DNA from: an uncultured Bacteroides sp.
GTDB taxonomy: Bacteria; Bacteroidota; Bacteroidia; Bacteroidales; Bacteroidaceae
Assembly (NCBI RefSeq): GCF_900547205.1
Contig: NZ_URFY01000094.1
Location: 1-6,949 of the forward strand
DNA length: 6,949 nt
Direction of reading: 5' to 3'
Below are positions 1 through 6,278 of the stretch, one piece after another (position 1 is the first letter of the stretch; each line of letters opens with the position of its first letter). The notes beneath the pieces were generated by a model. It made no database searches, had not been told where the DNA came from, and was given only the letters and a program-made list of their open reading frames with translations. The translations under genes were made by a program, and so were the position numbers.

Positions 1-21
1 ATATTTGCGATATTTACAAAT

Positions 22-44
22 TAAAACTAGCAAGTTGAACTTGC
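22..44 (-). terminator. Probable intrinsic terminator after the cytolysin-like gene
   Basis: Sixteen bases beyond the stop codon of the cytolysin-like gene there is a perfect dyad, GCAAGTT-n-AACTTGC (30-44). On the minus strand it is followed by TAGTTTTAATTT. A short hairpin followed by a T-rich run on the transcribed side fits a Rho-independent terminator. The stem is only 5 to 7 bp, so it may be weak. Confidence 0.5.
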
Positions 45-59
45 GAAACTTGAATTAAT

Positions 60-1250
60 TTACTTTACTCCAAAAACAGTATTGTCCTTCGTGTATACTC
101 CCTGACAATATATAGGATATCCATATAAATGTTCATTAAATGGTGATTCTAGGAATTTATCAAAATCCCCAAAATCGGTAAACACTTTCGCTGTCTGAAG
201 ATTATCCGACACAACAAACAGAGTGATTGACGATTTCTTTAAAATCTCTTCCTCTTTATCAACCGAATCCTTTAAAGACAGTTTTGATAATATAACATCT
301 TCTACTTCTTTATAAGAATACGGACTTTCGATAACAAAAAAGGCAGTCTTTCCATAAGTAATGGAACGAATATAGACTGGATTTTCAGGACTTGTATTCA
401 TGTTCTTGTCTTTAAAAAATCCATCGATTGGTATATCCATATTAGCAGTAAAGCTTCTGTTTGCCAAAAATCCGGTCAATCGACTTTTTACATCTTTTAT
501 CTTTGATGTGCTTTGAACTTCTTTAGATAAGAGTTTACCTAATGATCCGCTATTGCAAGGAAATGCTTTTTCTATGTCATCGTAGGTATAAACCTCTACC
601 ATTCTAATATCAAATGGAGAGTGCTTATCGTTAATATACTCTTTATATTGTTTCGACATCAAAGCATCCGCTAATAATTTTTTATATCCGATTGAGCCAC
701 TTTCATTGTCAATTGTACCAGTAAAGGGTTTAGTAAAATCAAATATAACATCTAAAGAATTTCTGGGAGCTATAATTTCCGGCTTGAAGAATATCCCAAA
801 ATCATTTTCATTATAAGCAGCCCCAAGATACAGAGGTGGAGGGGTAACCATATATCTATTATCCACAGATATGTACAAATCGCCTATAAATAAATCATCT
901 TCGCTAACGCTAGTAGATCTGTAGTCCCACGCAAAGGGAATTTCATCGAATCTACCTTTATCCGTTTTTTCGGGATAACTGGGCACCTCGCTATTACTTA
1001 TTCCTTCTTTTTCACACGCAGAAAAAAGGGTAATGACAAACAAAACTTTAAGTACTAATTTTAATCCGCCGAGTTTGTCTTTCTTCAAAGTATCACAGCA
1101 ATGGTTCCCAACCATCACATTAAGATAAGTTTTTGCATTAGAGATATCTTCCACCAAATTCATATTACGAAAACATCGCATCGCATACAAACACAGCGGA
1201 CTAAAGTATCTACGAAACGCATCATTAATTTTCTTTTTTGCTTCTCTCAT
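60..1250 (-). CDS. Cholesterol-dependent-cytolysin-like lipoprotein, fused in frame to an ECF sigma remnant
   Basis: From the ATG at 1250 the frame encodes 396 aa. Residues 1-59 are a sigma-factor remnant (see separate entry). A lipoprotein signal follows: basic KKDK, a hydrophobic stretch, and lipobox LFSAC with Cys79. Residues about 165-396 resemble thiol-activated cytolysins (CDC and CDC-like, MACPF superfamily): PVYIRSITYGK at 291-301 matches the family PVYxxxxxYGR motif, and GYPIYCQGVYTKDN at 377-390 matches the GYPISYTxxFLKDN segment that closes domain 2/3. The protein stops there, so membrane-binding domain 4 with its Trp-rich loop is absent. As a lipoprotein it would be exported; pore formation or a partner role is inference. 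A TTG at 1088 would give a 342-aa product beginning right at the signal peptide and may be the true start. An extension to a TTG at 1277 runs into the promoter. A hairpin follows the stop. Confidence 0.72.
   Translation of the reverse strand: MREAKKKINDAFRRYFSPLCLYAMRCFRNMNLVEDISNAKTYLNVMVGNHCCDTLKKDKLGGLKLVLKVLFVITLFSACEKEGISNSEVPSYPEKTDKGRFDEIPFAWDYRSTSVSEDDLFIGDLYISVDNRYMVTPPPLYLGAAYNENDFGIFFKPEIIAPRNSLDVIFDFTKPFTGTIDNESGSIGYKKLLADALMSKQYKEYINDKHSPFDIRMVEVYTYDDIEKAFPCNSGSLGKLLSKEVQSTSKIKDVKSRLTGFLANRSFTANMDIPIDGFFKDKNMNTSPENPVYIRSITYGKTAFFVIESPYSYKEVEDVILSKLSLKDSVDKEEEILKKSSITLFVVSDNLQTAKVFTDFGDFDKFLESPFNEHLYGYPIYCQGVYTKDNTVFGVK
398..609. repeat. 212-bp direct repeat, copy 1 (inside the cytolysin-like gene)
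   Basis: This internal part of the cytolysin-like gene (codons about 215-285 from the ATG at 1250) recurs at 1524-1735 in the same orientation. I count ten mismatches and no indels, a constant offset of 1126 bp. Confidence 0.92.
1074..1250 (-). pseudogene. ECF RNA polymerase sigma factor remnant, internally deleted
   Basis: The first 59 codons from the ATG at 1250 read like region 2 of an extracytoplasmic-function sigma factor: AFRRYFSPLCLYAMR (11-25), VEDI (33-36), then NAKTYL and a degraded VRNxCLDxLKK. The block usually found between VEDI and NAKTYL (VQxxFxxLW and spacer, about 20 residues) is missing in frame, and the whole DNA-binding region 4 is gone, replaced by the signal peptide of the lipoprotein. 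It cannot be a working sigma factor. A second copy of its start lies at 6279-6347. Family recognition is from motifs only. Confidence 0.7.
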
Positions 1251-1389
1251 AAAGTGTCGTTTTTTGTAGTTCGCCAAAGATAATCATAAGTTGGGATTTT
1301 AAGATGAAAAACAGCTAGAATATATCGGCTGAATATTAAAATTCAACTCTTTATCATCAATGCCTTAGGAGGTACAACTTAGGTTTCAA
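1186..1389. repeat. About 200-bp direct repeat, copy A (sigma promoter and start)
   Basis: This segment matches 6283-6484 in the same orientation, with roughly a dozen substitutions and four single-base indels (about 92% identity by eye). It covers the first 22 sigma codons, the leader, the TATCTTTG promoter element and about 100 bp upstream. Similarity stops abruptly at both ends. Confidence 0.9.
1275..1282 (-). promoter_or_regulatory. Bacteroidota-type -7 promoter element, copy A
   Basis: TATCTTTG on the minus strand fits the TAnnTTTG -7 consensus of Bacteroides promoters and lies 24 bp upstream of the ATG at 1250. No clear -33 TTTG stands at the expected distance. The same element is kept in copy B. 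It argues against a translation start at the TTG at 1277, which falls inside this element. Confidence 0.5.
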
Positions 1390-1523
1390 GATACAAGACT
1401 TTTCTGTAGTACGCAAATGTCTGAATATAATTGTTTCGGCTAGATTTTGAATGCTATGAGTTACAATTCAAAAGAGGCTAATTGAGGAGGAAATACTGGG
1501 TGGGGATGCTCCGAATTATGCAG

Positions 1524-1735
1524 TCATGTTCTTGTCTCAAAAAAATCCATCGATTGGTATATCCATATTAGTAGTAAAGCTTCTGTTTACCAAAAATCCG
1601 GTCAATCGACTTTTTACATCTTTTATCTTTGATGTGCTTTGAACTTCTTTAGATAAGAGTTTACCTAATGATCCGCTATTGTAAGGAAATCCTATTTCTA
1701 TGTCTTCGTAGGTACAAACCTCAACCATTCTAATA
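1524..1735 (-). pseudogene. Partial second copy of the cytolysin-like gene
   Basis: The minus strand repeats codons about 215-285 of the cytolysin-like gene, from IRMVEV to MDIPIDGFF, at about 95% nucleotide identity. A stop (TGA in place of an AAA Lys codon) ends the frame after GFF, and neither the signal peptide nor the YG motif region is present, so it is a dead fragment. Its right edge is 15 bp from the stop codon of the response-regulator gene, so it marks the left border of the inserted operon. I infer it comes from a second, mostly deleted sigma/cytolysin unit. Confidence 0.88.
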
Positions 1736-1750
1736 CTGATAACGTAATCT

Positions 1751-2479
1751 CTATTTTTTCATATTCAACACCTTTTTGGCAACATATTCATCAAAAAAAA
1801 AGGAACGGTAAGCATTTCCAATAGGTATTTCATATTTTGTGATGAAAATATCATTGTTATCAAATGATTCAATTTTTTGAATATTCACAATGTAAGATTT
1901 GCTAACCCTTAGAAATATATCTTTTGCCAGCTCATCACTGATTGTTTTTAAATTTACCCGTGTAATAATCCTCTGTTCTTTGGTTTGGATAATAGAATAG
2001 TCTTTCAGCCCTTCAATAAAAAAAATATCATCGAAATAGACTTTAAAAAAGCGTCTGTCGGCTTTAACAAACAAATAATCGGCGGCAATGCTTTCTAAAT
2101 TGCTTTTCATGGAATCTGCTAACAACAGAGAATGATAAGCGACAGCCTTATCCACCGCTTTTTGAAATCGTTCAAAAACTATCGGTTTGACAAGATAGTC
2201 AATAGCATCAACCTCATAACTATCCAACGCATATTCAGCATAGGCGGTCGTAAAAATGACCAATGTATTTGCCAGAATGGTTTTGGCAAACTCTATTCCT
2301 GTAATTCCGGGCATACGAATATCCAAGAATATCAGGTCAACCGGAAATTCGGATATGAATTTTGATACAGAGGTGGCATTGTTGAAACTTCCTACCAGTT
2401 CCAACTGTCCGTATTTCTCAATCAACCGTTTGATTGCTCTCCGGGCTAAAGGTTCATCATCTACAATAATGCAGTTCAT
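1751..2479 (-). CDS. LytTR-family response regulator (LytR/AlgR type)
   Basis: A 242-aa cytoplasmic transcription regulator. The receiver domain (1-115) has the acidic pocket D7/D8, phosphoacceptor D53 in FLDIRMPG, T78 and K98 in YLVKP, so it should be phosphorylatable. The DNA-binding LytTR domain (about 135-230) shows DYLFVKADRRF, FIEGLKDY, RVSKSYIVN and EIPIGNAYR; Ser193 stands where many relatives have His in RVHKSY. It is the last gene of the operon and overlaps the upstream kinase by ATGA (2476-2479), implying translational coupling and that this kinase is its phosphodonor. A likely target is the direct repeat upstream of the operon (5873-5902). No convincing terminator follows; the stop codon is 15 bp from the broken cytolysin copy. 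Confidence 0.93.
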   Translation of the reverse strand: MNCIIVDDEPLARRAIKRLIEKYGQLELVGSFNNATSVSKFISEFPVDLIFLDIRMPGITGIEFAKTILANTLVIFTTAYAEYALDSYEVDAIDYLVKPIVFERFQKAVDKAVAYHSLLLADSMKSNLESIAADYLFVKADRRFFKVYFDDIFFIEGLKDYSIIQTKEQRIITRVNLKTISDELAKDIFLRVSKSYIVNIQKIESFDNNDIFITKYEIPIGNAYRSFFFDEYVAKKVLNMKK

Positions 2480-3537
2480 ATTGTTAATTTTAGAATTACT
2501 TTATAGGTCGTATTGTTATTATTTATCTCTAACGTATAATTCATGTCATACAATAAATCCAAACGTCTTCGGATATTGGCTAACCCCAATCCCCCTGCTT
2601 CTGATTTTCCAAGGGGTATTTCCGGTTTGGAATTTTCACACACAAATATCAATTGCAGCCCTTGTACTTTAAAATACAGATGGACATACGAGGAATTTTC
2701 ATTATCGGGATTATGCTTGACCGCATTCTCTACAAAAGGGATAAACAGCAATGGAGGAATGGAAACGCTGTTTATATCTCCTTCTTTTGAAATAACGACT
2801 TCAAAATTATCCCGCCGTATCTTTTCCAGATTCAAAAAATCGGTCAGGAAATGAATATCTGCACTCAAAGACATTCTTTCTTTTGCACTGTCATTGAATT
2901 GATAACGAAGCATGTCGTTCAACTTGGATAATACTTGTGATGCTTCCTCCGGGTTTTCTATTGTCAACTCATTAGCGTTATTCAGCATATTGAGAAGAAA
3001 ATGCGGGTTAATCTGATTTTTCAACTGCTTTAATTCTAATTGTATTGTTTCCCTTTCTAATTTGTTTCTTCGCTGATTGTGAATCGTCCATCGTTGAAAC
3101 AATGCAAAGGTTGACGAACCTGCTATAATAAAGCCAAATGAGGTAATAGCATTAATGATTGATGCTAACGAATACGGCGCATTTTCAGAAATATCTTCTC
3201 TCCCAATTCCATAATATTGAAATATAATGCCTTGTATTGCTGCAAGTATGAATAATGCCATAAATACCAGTGCAAAAAGAGAAAGAAGGTATAAAATCAA
3301 TCTGTTTTCTATCAGTTGTCTGGGGATTAATATATACAGATTGATATAAATCGCTGTAAGAAGTATAGCGACATTGGTAATATTGGCATACATAAGCCCT
3401 TTACTTTCAAAACCGCCATACGTGTTTTGAAAAGCTAAGATTTCTACAATCAAGATAAGAATTAGGTGATGGCAAACCCTGAGCTTATCGCTTATCAGGA
3501 AATCAAGGAAAATACTATGGCGTTCAGTCTGTTTCAT
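2476..3537 (-). CDS. LytS/YehU-type sensor histidine kinase, catalytically complete
   Basis: 353 aa, inner-membrane. Four hydrophobic segments (about 24-36, 53-71, 80-107 and 126-147) are followed by the His_kinase domain. The phosphoacceptor motif is LKNQINPHFLLN with His179; the X region has LRYQFNDS and DFLNLEKIRR; the N-box is FIPFVENAVKHNPDN with Asn271 and His275; the G-box is GGLGLANIRRRL (315-326). All residues expected for ATP-dependent autophosphorylation are present. It lacks a large extracytoplasmic sensor domain, so the stimulus may be read through the membrane segments or through partner proteins. Its start overlaps the stop of the upstream kinase-like gene by ATGA, and its end overlaps the regulator gene the same way. 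It is clearly paralogous to the upstream gene, which suggests a tandem duplication. Confidence 0.93.
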   Translation of the reverse strand: MKQTERHSIFLDFLISDKLRVCHHLILILIVEILAFQNTYGGFESKGLMYANITNVAILLTAIYINLYILIPRQLIENRLILYLLSLFALVFMALFILAAIQGIIFQYYGIGREDISENAPYSLASIINAITSFGFIIAGSSTFALFQRWTIHNQRRNKLERETIQLELKQLKNQINPHFLLNMLNNANELTIENPEEASQVLSKLNDMLRYQFNDSAKERMSLSADIHFLTDFLNLEKIRRDNFEVVISKEGDINSVSIPPLLFIPFVENAVKHNPDNENSSYVHLYFKVQGLQLIFVCENSKPEIPLGKSEAGGLGLANIRRRLDLLYDMNYTLEINNNNTTYKVILKLTI

Positions 3538-4610
3538 AGATGGATTTTAAGATTGATTGTAGAAATAGTATCTTCATCTTTTACGGCTAACTCGTAACGA
3601 GAACCATATAATAAATCCAATCGCCGCTTTACATTCTCCAATCCTGAAATTTCATTTTGTGTTATCAGGGTACTGTCTTTGGAAGAATAAGAACAGTTAA
3701 ATTTCAGTAGATTTTCATCAATCCGGAAAGAAACCAACAAAAATGTACTCACCGAATTATTTGGAATTGCCGTAATGGCATATTCTACGAAAGGAATGAA
3801 TAAAAGTGATGGTATCAGTATGTTTTGAATATTGCCTTCTTCGGTAACAGAGTAATCAAACCTGTTTCTTCGCATCTTTTCCAAATGCAGAAAATCACGG
3901 ATAAAAGAAACTACACTGCTTAGCAACACCTTTTCCCGTGTACTGTCGTATAATTGGTAACGAAGTAATTTTCCGAGTTTGATTAGGATTTCCGATGCTT
4001 GTTCAGGGTTTTTCCCCGAAAGAACATTTGCCCTGTCAATGGTATTGAATAAGAAATTGGGGTTGATTTGGCTTTTCAAATATTCCAATTCGGATTTTAT
4101 TTTTGCCTGTTCAAATGTGCCCATTTGTTGGGAATGGATAATCCAATACCGTAGCAATACCACACCTGATATCCCCATTATATAGAATCCATTCATTAAA
4201 AAACCCGTAATAAAGTTTAATGTCCGGGAGCTGCCTTGCCCCTCAATTATCATAGGCAGGTTATAGTATGTATCAATAAAATAATTCAGAGATGTACTTG
4301 CAATCGTAATAAGAAAGATGCAAACCAATATCATGACTGTATAATACACATACTTTTGCTTGAACAAAACTTTTGGAATGAATACACGCAGATTAACGCG
4401 GATTATCATGAGATAAAGAAACAGTAAGACCATTCCCCAAAGCATTGAAACGCCATAGCCGATTTGCGTTCCATAAGTAACGGTAAATCCGGGAACGATA
4501 AGGATGAGCAAAAACAAAACGAGGAAACAGTTCCTGTAAATCCTGTATTCAGGATTCATCAGGAACTTCTGCCATCGCCTATTTTTATATATGTTACTAA
4601 AATCTGTCAT
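3534..4610 (-). CDS. LytS-type histidine kinase homologue with lost catalytic residues (pseudokinase)
   Basis: 358 aa from the ATG at 4610; a TTG at 4616 would add two residues and is less likely. Four membrane segments (about 27-46, 52-70, 88-112 and 133-156) precede a His_kinase-type region. The fold markers remain: LKSQINPxFLFN, LRYQLYDST, DFLHLEKMRR, LLFIPFVE and GLENVKRRLDLLYG. The chemistry is lost: Asn185 replaces the phosphoacceptor His (codon AAT at 4056-4058), Tyr277 replaces the N-box Asn (TAT at 3780-3782), Ala281 replaces the His of the KH pair, the GGLGL glycine motif is reduced to SGL, and the usual ENS-like box reads CSYSS. The frame is full length without stops, so the protein seems maintained. 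I infer a regulatory or sensory partner of the active kinase, probably as a heterodimer. It starts 40 bp after the barrel gene. Confidence 0.9.
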   Translation of the reverse strand: MTDFSNIYKNRRWQKFLMNPEYRIYRNCFLVLFLLILIVPGFTVTYGTQIGYGVSMLWGMVLLFLYLMIIRVNLRVFIPKVLFKQKYVYYTVMILVCIFLITIASTSLNYFIDTYYNLPMIIEGQGSSRTLNFITGFLMNGFYIMGISGVVLLRYWIIHSQQMGTFEQAKIKSELEYLKSQINPNFLFNTIDRANVLSGKNPEQASEILIKLGKLLRYQLYDSTREKVLLSSVVSFIRDFLHLEKMRRNRFDYSVTEEGNIQNILIPSLLFIPFVEYAITAIPNNSVSTFLLVSFRIDENLLKFNCSYSSKDSTLITQNEISGLENVKRRLDLLYGSRYELAVKDEDTISTINLKIHL

Positions 4611-4650
4611 TTCCAAAGCGGTAAATTTACGGTTATTTATCTGTTACCCA

Positions 4651-5796
4651 TCATTTTTGTAGTGTTTTTAAGGTGAAATCACCTTTGAACTGGAGATATA
4701 CACCAAAACTATAATCGGTTGATTTGCTTCCTAAATCAGTATATGTTTCCACCTGTGCACCTATGGAAAGGGGTTTGAGTATCTGTTGCGAATAGGCAAA
4801 CTTTGCAGTGATTAATTTACGGGTTGGCATTTGCTGTTGTGGGTCATAAGGATTGAAAGAACCAAATAAAGGCTCACCTTCTAATGCGTAGAAATTCTTT
4901 GCATACCAATAACCCGTCATGAACGAAAACAATGATGTGTTGACCTGAAATACAGGATAAATGCCCCAACCGTTGGTAAATGGCCTTACTTCTCTATTAG
5001 GCAATTTGTCATAATATCCCGCAAGGTATGTACTCAAACTGATTGAACGGATAAAACTTTTCTCAAACTTCCATTCCGAACAAACTCCGGTAACAGCATT
5101 ACCCATTACAACCATTGGTTCGTCGGATGTGTCTATTTGTCCTCCTCGATGATATATCAATAGTTGGAAAGGGATTGATAATTGGAACCGATTTTCAGGA
5201 TTCGTTAATTTCGCAGATGCGGAAGTTCCGAAGGTCAATACTTCTGGTACGGAATCCCCATGCTCTATAAATCGTTGCCAGTTTACCCAAACATCTGCCG
5301 AATACCGCTTGTTTCTATAAATTAACTGTAAACCGCTTTCAGGCTTATCAATGAATTGGTGTTCCCATTGGTACAAAGGTTCAATAAGCCTGTGATTCAA
5401 TCCTCCGTAAATATTACCAAAAATCAAATTGAAATCAGGATTTAAGGCGTATTGCAACCTTACGAATAAACTGTTAAAAGCATATACGCCCTGCTTTTGT
5501 TGGTCGCCGGAGTAATACACGTTATATGCTCCCAACTCGGCACGGAAACGGTTGTCAAACTGATAAGCAACTTTAGGGAGTAAATGTATCCCCGGTAAAG
5601 TACCCCCTTTTGCTACCGGACTGAAATATTCATTATTCTTGAAAAATCCGGTCATATCCACTGAAAACACAAATTTATTGCTGTCATTTTCCGATAATAC
5701 TGGAGAAGAAAGCAGTTTGTCGGGAATCCATTGAGCGAACAATGTTCCCGGCAAAAGCATAAGCAATAGTGACAATATTTTATTTTTTGATGTCAT
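4651..5796 (-). CDS. Outer-membrane beta-barrel protein of unrecognised family
   Basis: 381 aa. A signal peptide ends at LFA before Gln22 (hydrophobic core SLLLMLLPG). The mature part is rich in alternating aromatic and polar segments typical of transmembrane beta-strands (for example FRAELGAYNVYYSG, FVRLQYAL and SFMTGYWYAKNF) and has an aromatic beta-signal-like end, YSFGVYLQFKGDF, followed by seven extra residues. This fits an integral outer-membrane barrel of perhaps 14 to 16 strands. I recognise no substrate motif, plug domain or TonB box, so transport function is not claimed. It is the first gene of the operon with the two kinases and the regulator, which suggests it is either the output of the system or part of its sensing. 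A promoter and a direct-repeat operator lie just upstream. Confidence 0.8.
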   Translation of the reverse strand: MTSKNKILSLLLMLLPGTLFAQWIPDKLLSSPVLSENDSNKFVFSVDMTGFFKNNEYFSPVAKGGTLPGIHLLPKVAYQFDNRFRAELGAYNVYYSGDQQKQGVYAFNSLFVRLQYALNPDFNLIFGNIYGGLNHRLIEPLYQWEHQFIDKPESGLQLIYRNKRYSADVWVNWQRFIEHGDSVPEVLTFGTSASAKLTNPENRFQLSIPFQLLIYHRGGQIDTSDEPMVVMGNAVTGVCSEWKFEKSFIRSISLSTYLAGYYDKLPNREVRPFTNGWGIYPVFQVNTSLFSFMTGYWYAKNFYALEGEPLFGSFNPYDPQQQMPTRKLITAKFAYSQQILKPLSIGAQVETYTDLGSKSTDYSFGVYLQFKGDFTLKTLQK

Positions 5797-5815
5797 AATC
5801 TAAATTTATATGGTT

Positions 5816-5844
5816 CAAATATACTGAGATGAATAAAGTGCAAA
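5816..5844 (-). promoter_or_regulatory. Candidate promoter of the barrel/kinase operon
   Basis: On the minus strand TATATTTG (5816-5823) matches the -7 consensus TAnnTTTG of Bacteroidota. A TTTG (5841-5844) lies 17 bp upstream, slightly closer than the usual 19-21 bp for the -33 box. The predicted start of transcription would fall near 5809, leaving a leader of only about a dozen bases before the ATG at 5796. Confidence 0.42.
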
Positions 5845-5872
5845 TTGTATCTGCGACAAAATGAATCGAATA

Positions 5873-5902
5873 ATATACAAACCGCTACATTTGATATACA
5901 AA
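5873..5902. promoter_or_regulatory. Direct-repeat operator candidate for the LytTR regulator
   Basis: ATATACAAA occurs twice (5873-5881 and 5894-5902) with a 12-bp spacer, so the repeat starts are 21 bp apart, two helical turns. LytTR regulators (AgrA, AlgR and relatives) bind pairs of about 9-bp direct repeats with 12-13 bp spacers. Here the pair sits about 30 bp upstream of the candidate -33 box of the operon that encodes a LytTR regulator. The sequence itself differs from the published general consensus; only the geometry and position match. The second half is also the right arm of a dyad, CATTTG-ATATA-CAAATG (5888-5904). Confidence 0.45.
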
Positions 5903-5918
5903 TGCTGTTTTTAGCATT
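5901..5918 (-). terminator. Small hairpin after the integrase remnant
   Basis: AATGCT (5901-5906) and AGCATT (5913-5918) form a 6-bp stem with a 6-base loop, about nine bases after the integrase stop codon. On the minus strand the stem is followed by TGTATATC, not a proper T-run, so termination would be weak. It also overlaps the operator candidate by two bases. Confidence 0.2.
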
Positions 5919-5926
5919 GAATGGCG

Positions 5927-6154
5927 TTAATTGGCTGTCATTTCCGCCAATTCATATTTCCTCTCAATCCGCTTTTCAAGAATCGCCATATCCTCGTTGA
6001 TTTTCGTTTTCGCTACTTCCGCATAAATCTGTGTTGTTTTGATATTAGTGTGCCCCATTATTTGGCTAAATGTCTCTACCGGAAGACCTTGTGTTATGTA
6101 AATACTCGTGGCATAGCTATGTTTTTTAACAAAGTCTTTCTCTTTGTGGTAGAG
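5927..6154 (-). pseudogene. Tyrosine recombinase (integrase) C-terminal remnant
   Basis: 75 codons open from a TAA (6155-6157) to the stop at 5927, with no usable ATG near the start. The peptide is the end of the catalytic domain of a Bacteroides-type phage/transposon integrase: KKHSYATSIYITQGLPVETF, then IMGHTNIKTTQIYAEVAK with the GH pair and nucleophile Tyr, then a charged helix ending EMTAN. The arginine that normally precedes the His in the ARHxxAT box is Lys, and the box-I arginine, core-binding and arm-binding parts are absent. It is therefore inactive. Its position at the right edge of the kinase module suggests it is the relic of the element that brought the module in, or of an earlier insertion. 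Confidence 0.88.
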
Positions 6155-6173
6155 TTATTTGAAGCAATGGAAA

Positions 6174-6199
6174 TACACAGTAGACTAAAGTAGTTCGCT
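6174..6199 (-). repeat. Third, deleted scrap of the sigma promoter/start repeat
   Basis: ACACAGTAGACTAAAGTA (6174-6191) matches 1191-1208 in copy A at 16 of 18 positions, and the following GTAGTTCGC equals the promoter-proximal stretch GTAGTTCGC of both full copies. The two pieces overlap at a shared GTA, as if about 60 bp between GTA repeats had been deleted. It encodes nothing intact. Confidence 0.45.
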
Positions 6200-6242
6200 C
6201 GTTTCTAAATCGTTACCCATTGTATACTACACATCTTCTAAA

Positions 6243-6262
6243 TATCTGTTATTCAACAGATA
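6243..6262. other. Perfect 8-bp inverted repeat between broken genes
   Basis: TATCTGTT, a 4-base loop ATTC, then AACAGATA. On the minus strand it lies 17 bases beyond the short sigma frame, so it could act as a weak AT-rich terminator, or be a recombination-site relic. There is no strong T-run. Confidence 0.3.
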
Positions 6263-6278
6263 AAATAATCATTTCTTG

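Noticed and set aside
1251..1277. N-terminal extension of the sigma/cytolysin frame from a TTG at 1277
   Set aside because: The TTG lies within the TATCTTTG promoter element, and the ATG at 1250 is the start kept in both repeat copies.
1101..1283. Open frame on the plus strand opposite the sigma remnant
   Set aside because: It lies opposite a recognisable sigma/lipoprotein frame, has no protein-family look and no promoter; a shadow frame.
1390..1523. Search for a gene or RNA in the spacer beside repeat copy A
   Set aside because: Frames are short and closed by stops on both strands, and I see no hairpin or promoter of note.
2132..2854. Plus-strand open frames opposite the regulator and kinase genes
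   Set aside because: They overlap well-supported genes on the other strand and have no recognisable motifs.
4056..4058. Asn for His change in the pseudokinase as a lone sequencing error
   Set aside because: A single-base error could make this one change, but the N-box, KH pair and G-box are also altered in the same protein, so an error does not explain the pattern.
4611..4616. TTG start for the pseudokinase gene two codons upstream of the ATG
   Set aside because: The ATG at 4610 gives the same protein without a rare start; no sequence signal favours the TTG.
3979..4676. Plus-strand open frames opposite the pseudokinase gene
   Set aside because: They are opposite a full-length gene with clear kinase scaffold motifs; composition is not protein-like in a useful way.
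5921..6193. Plus-strand 90-aa open frame
   Set aside because: The minus strand here encodes an unmistakable integrase tail, so the plus frame is a shadow.
6183..6223. Tiny frame MGNDLETSELL on the minus strand
   Set aside because: Eleven codons with no recognisable homology and overlapping a repeat scrap; not supportable as a gene.
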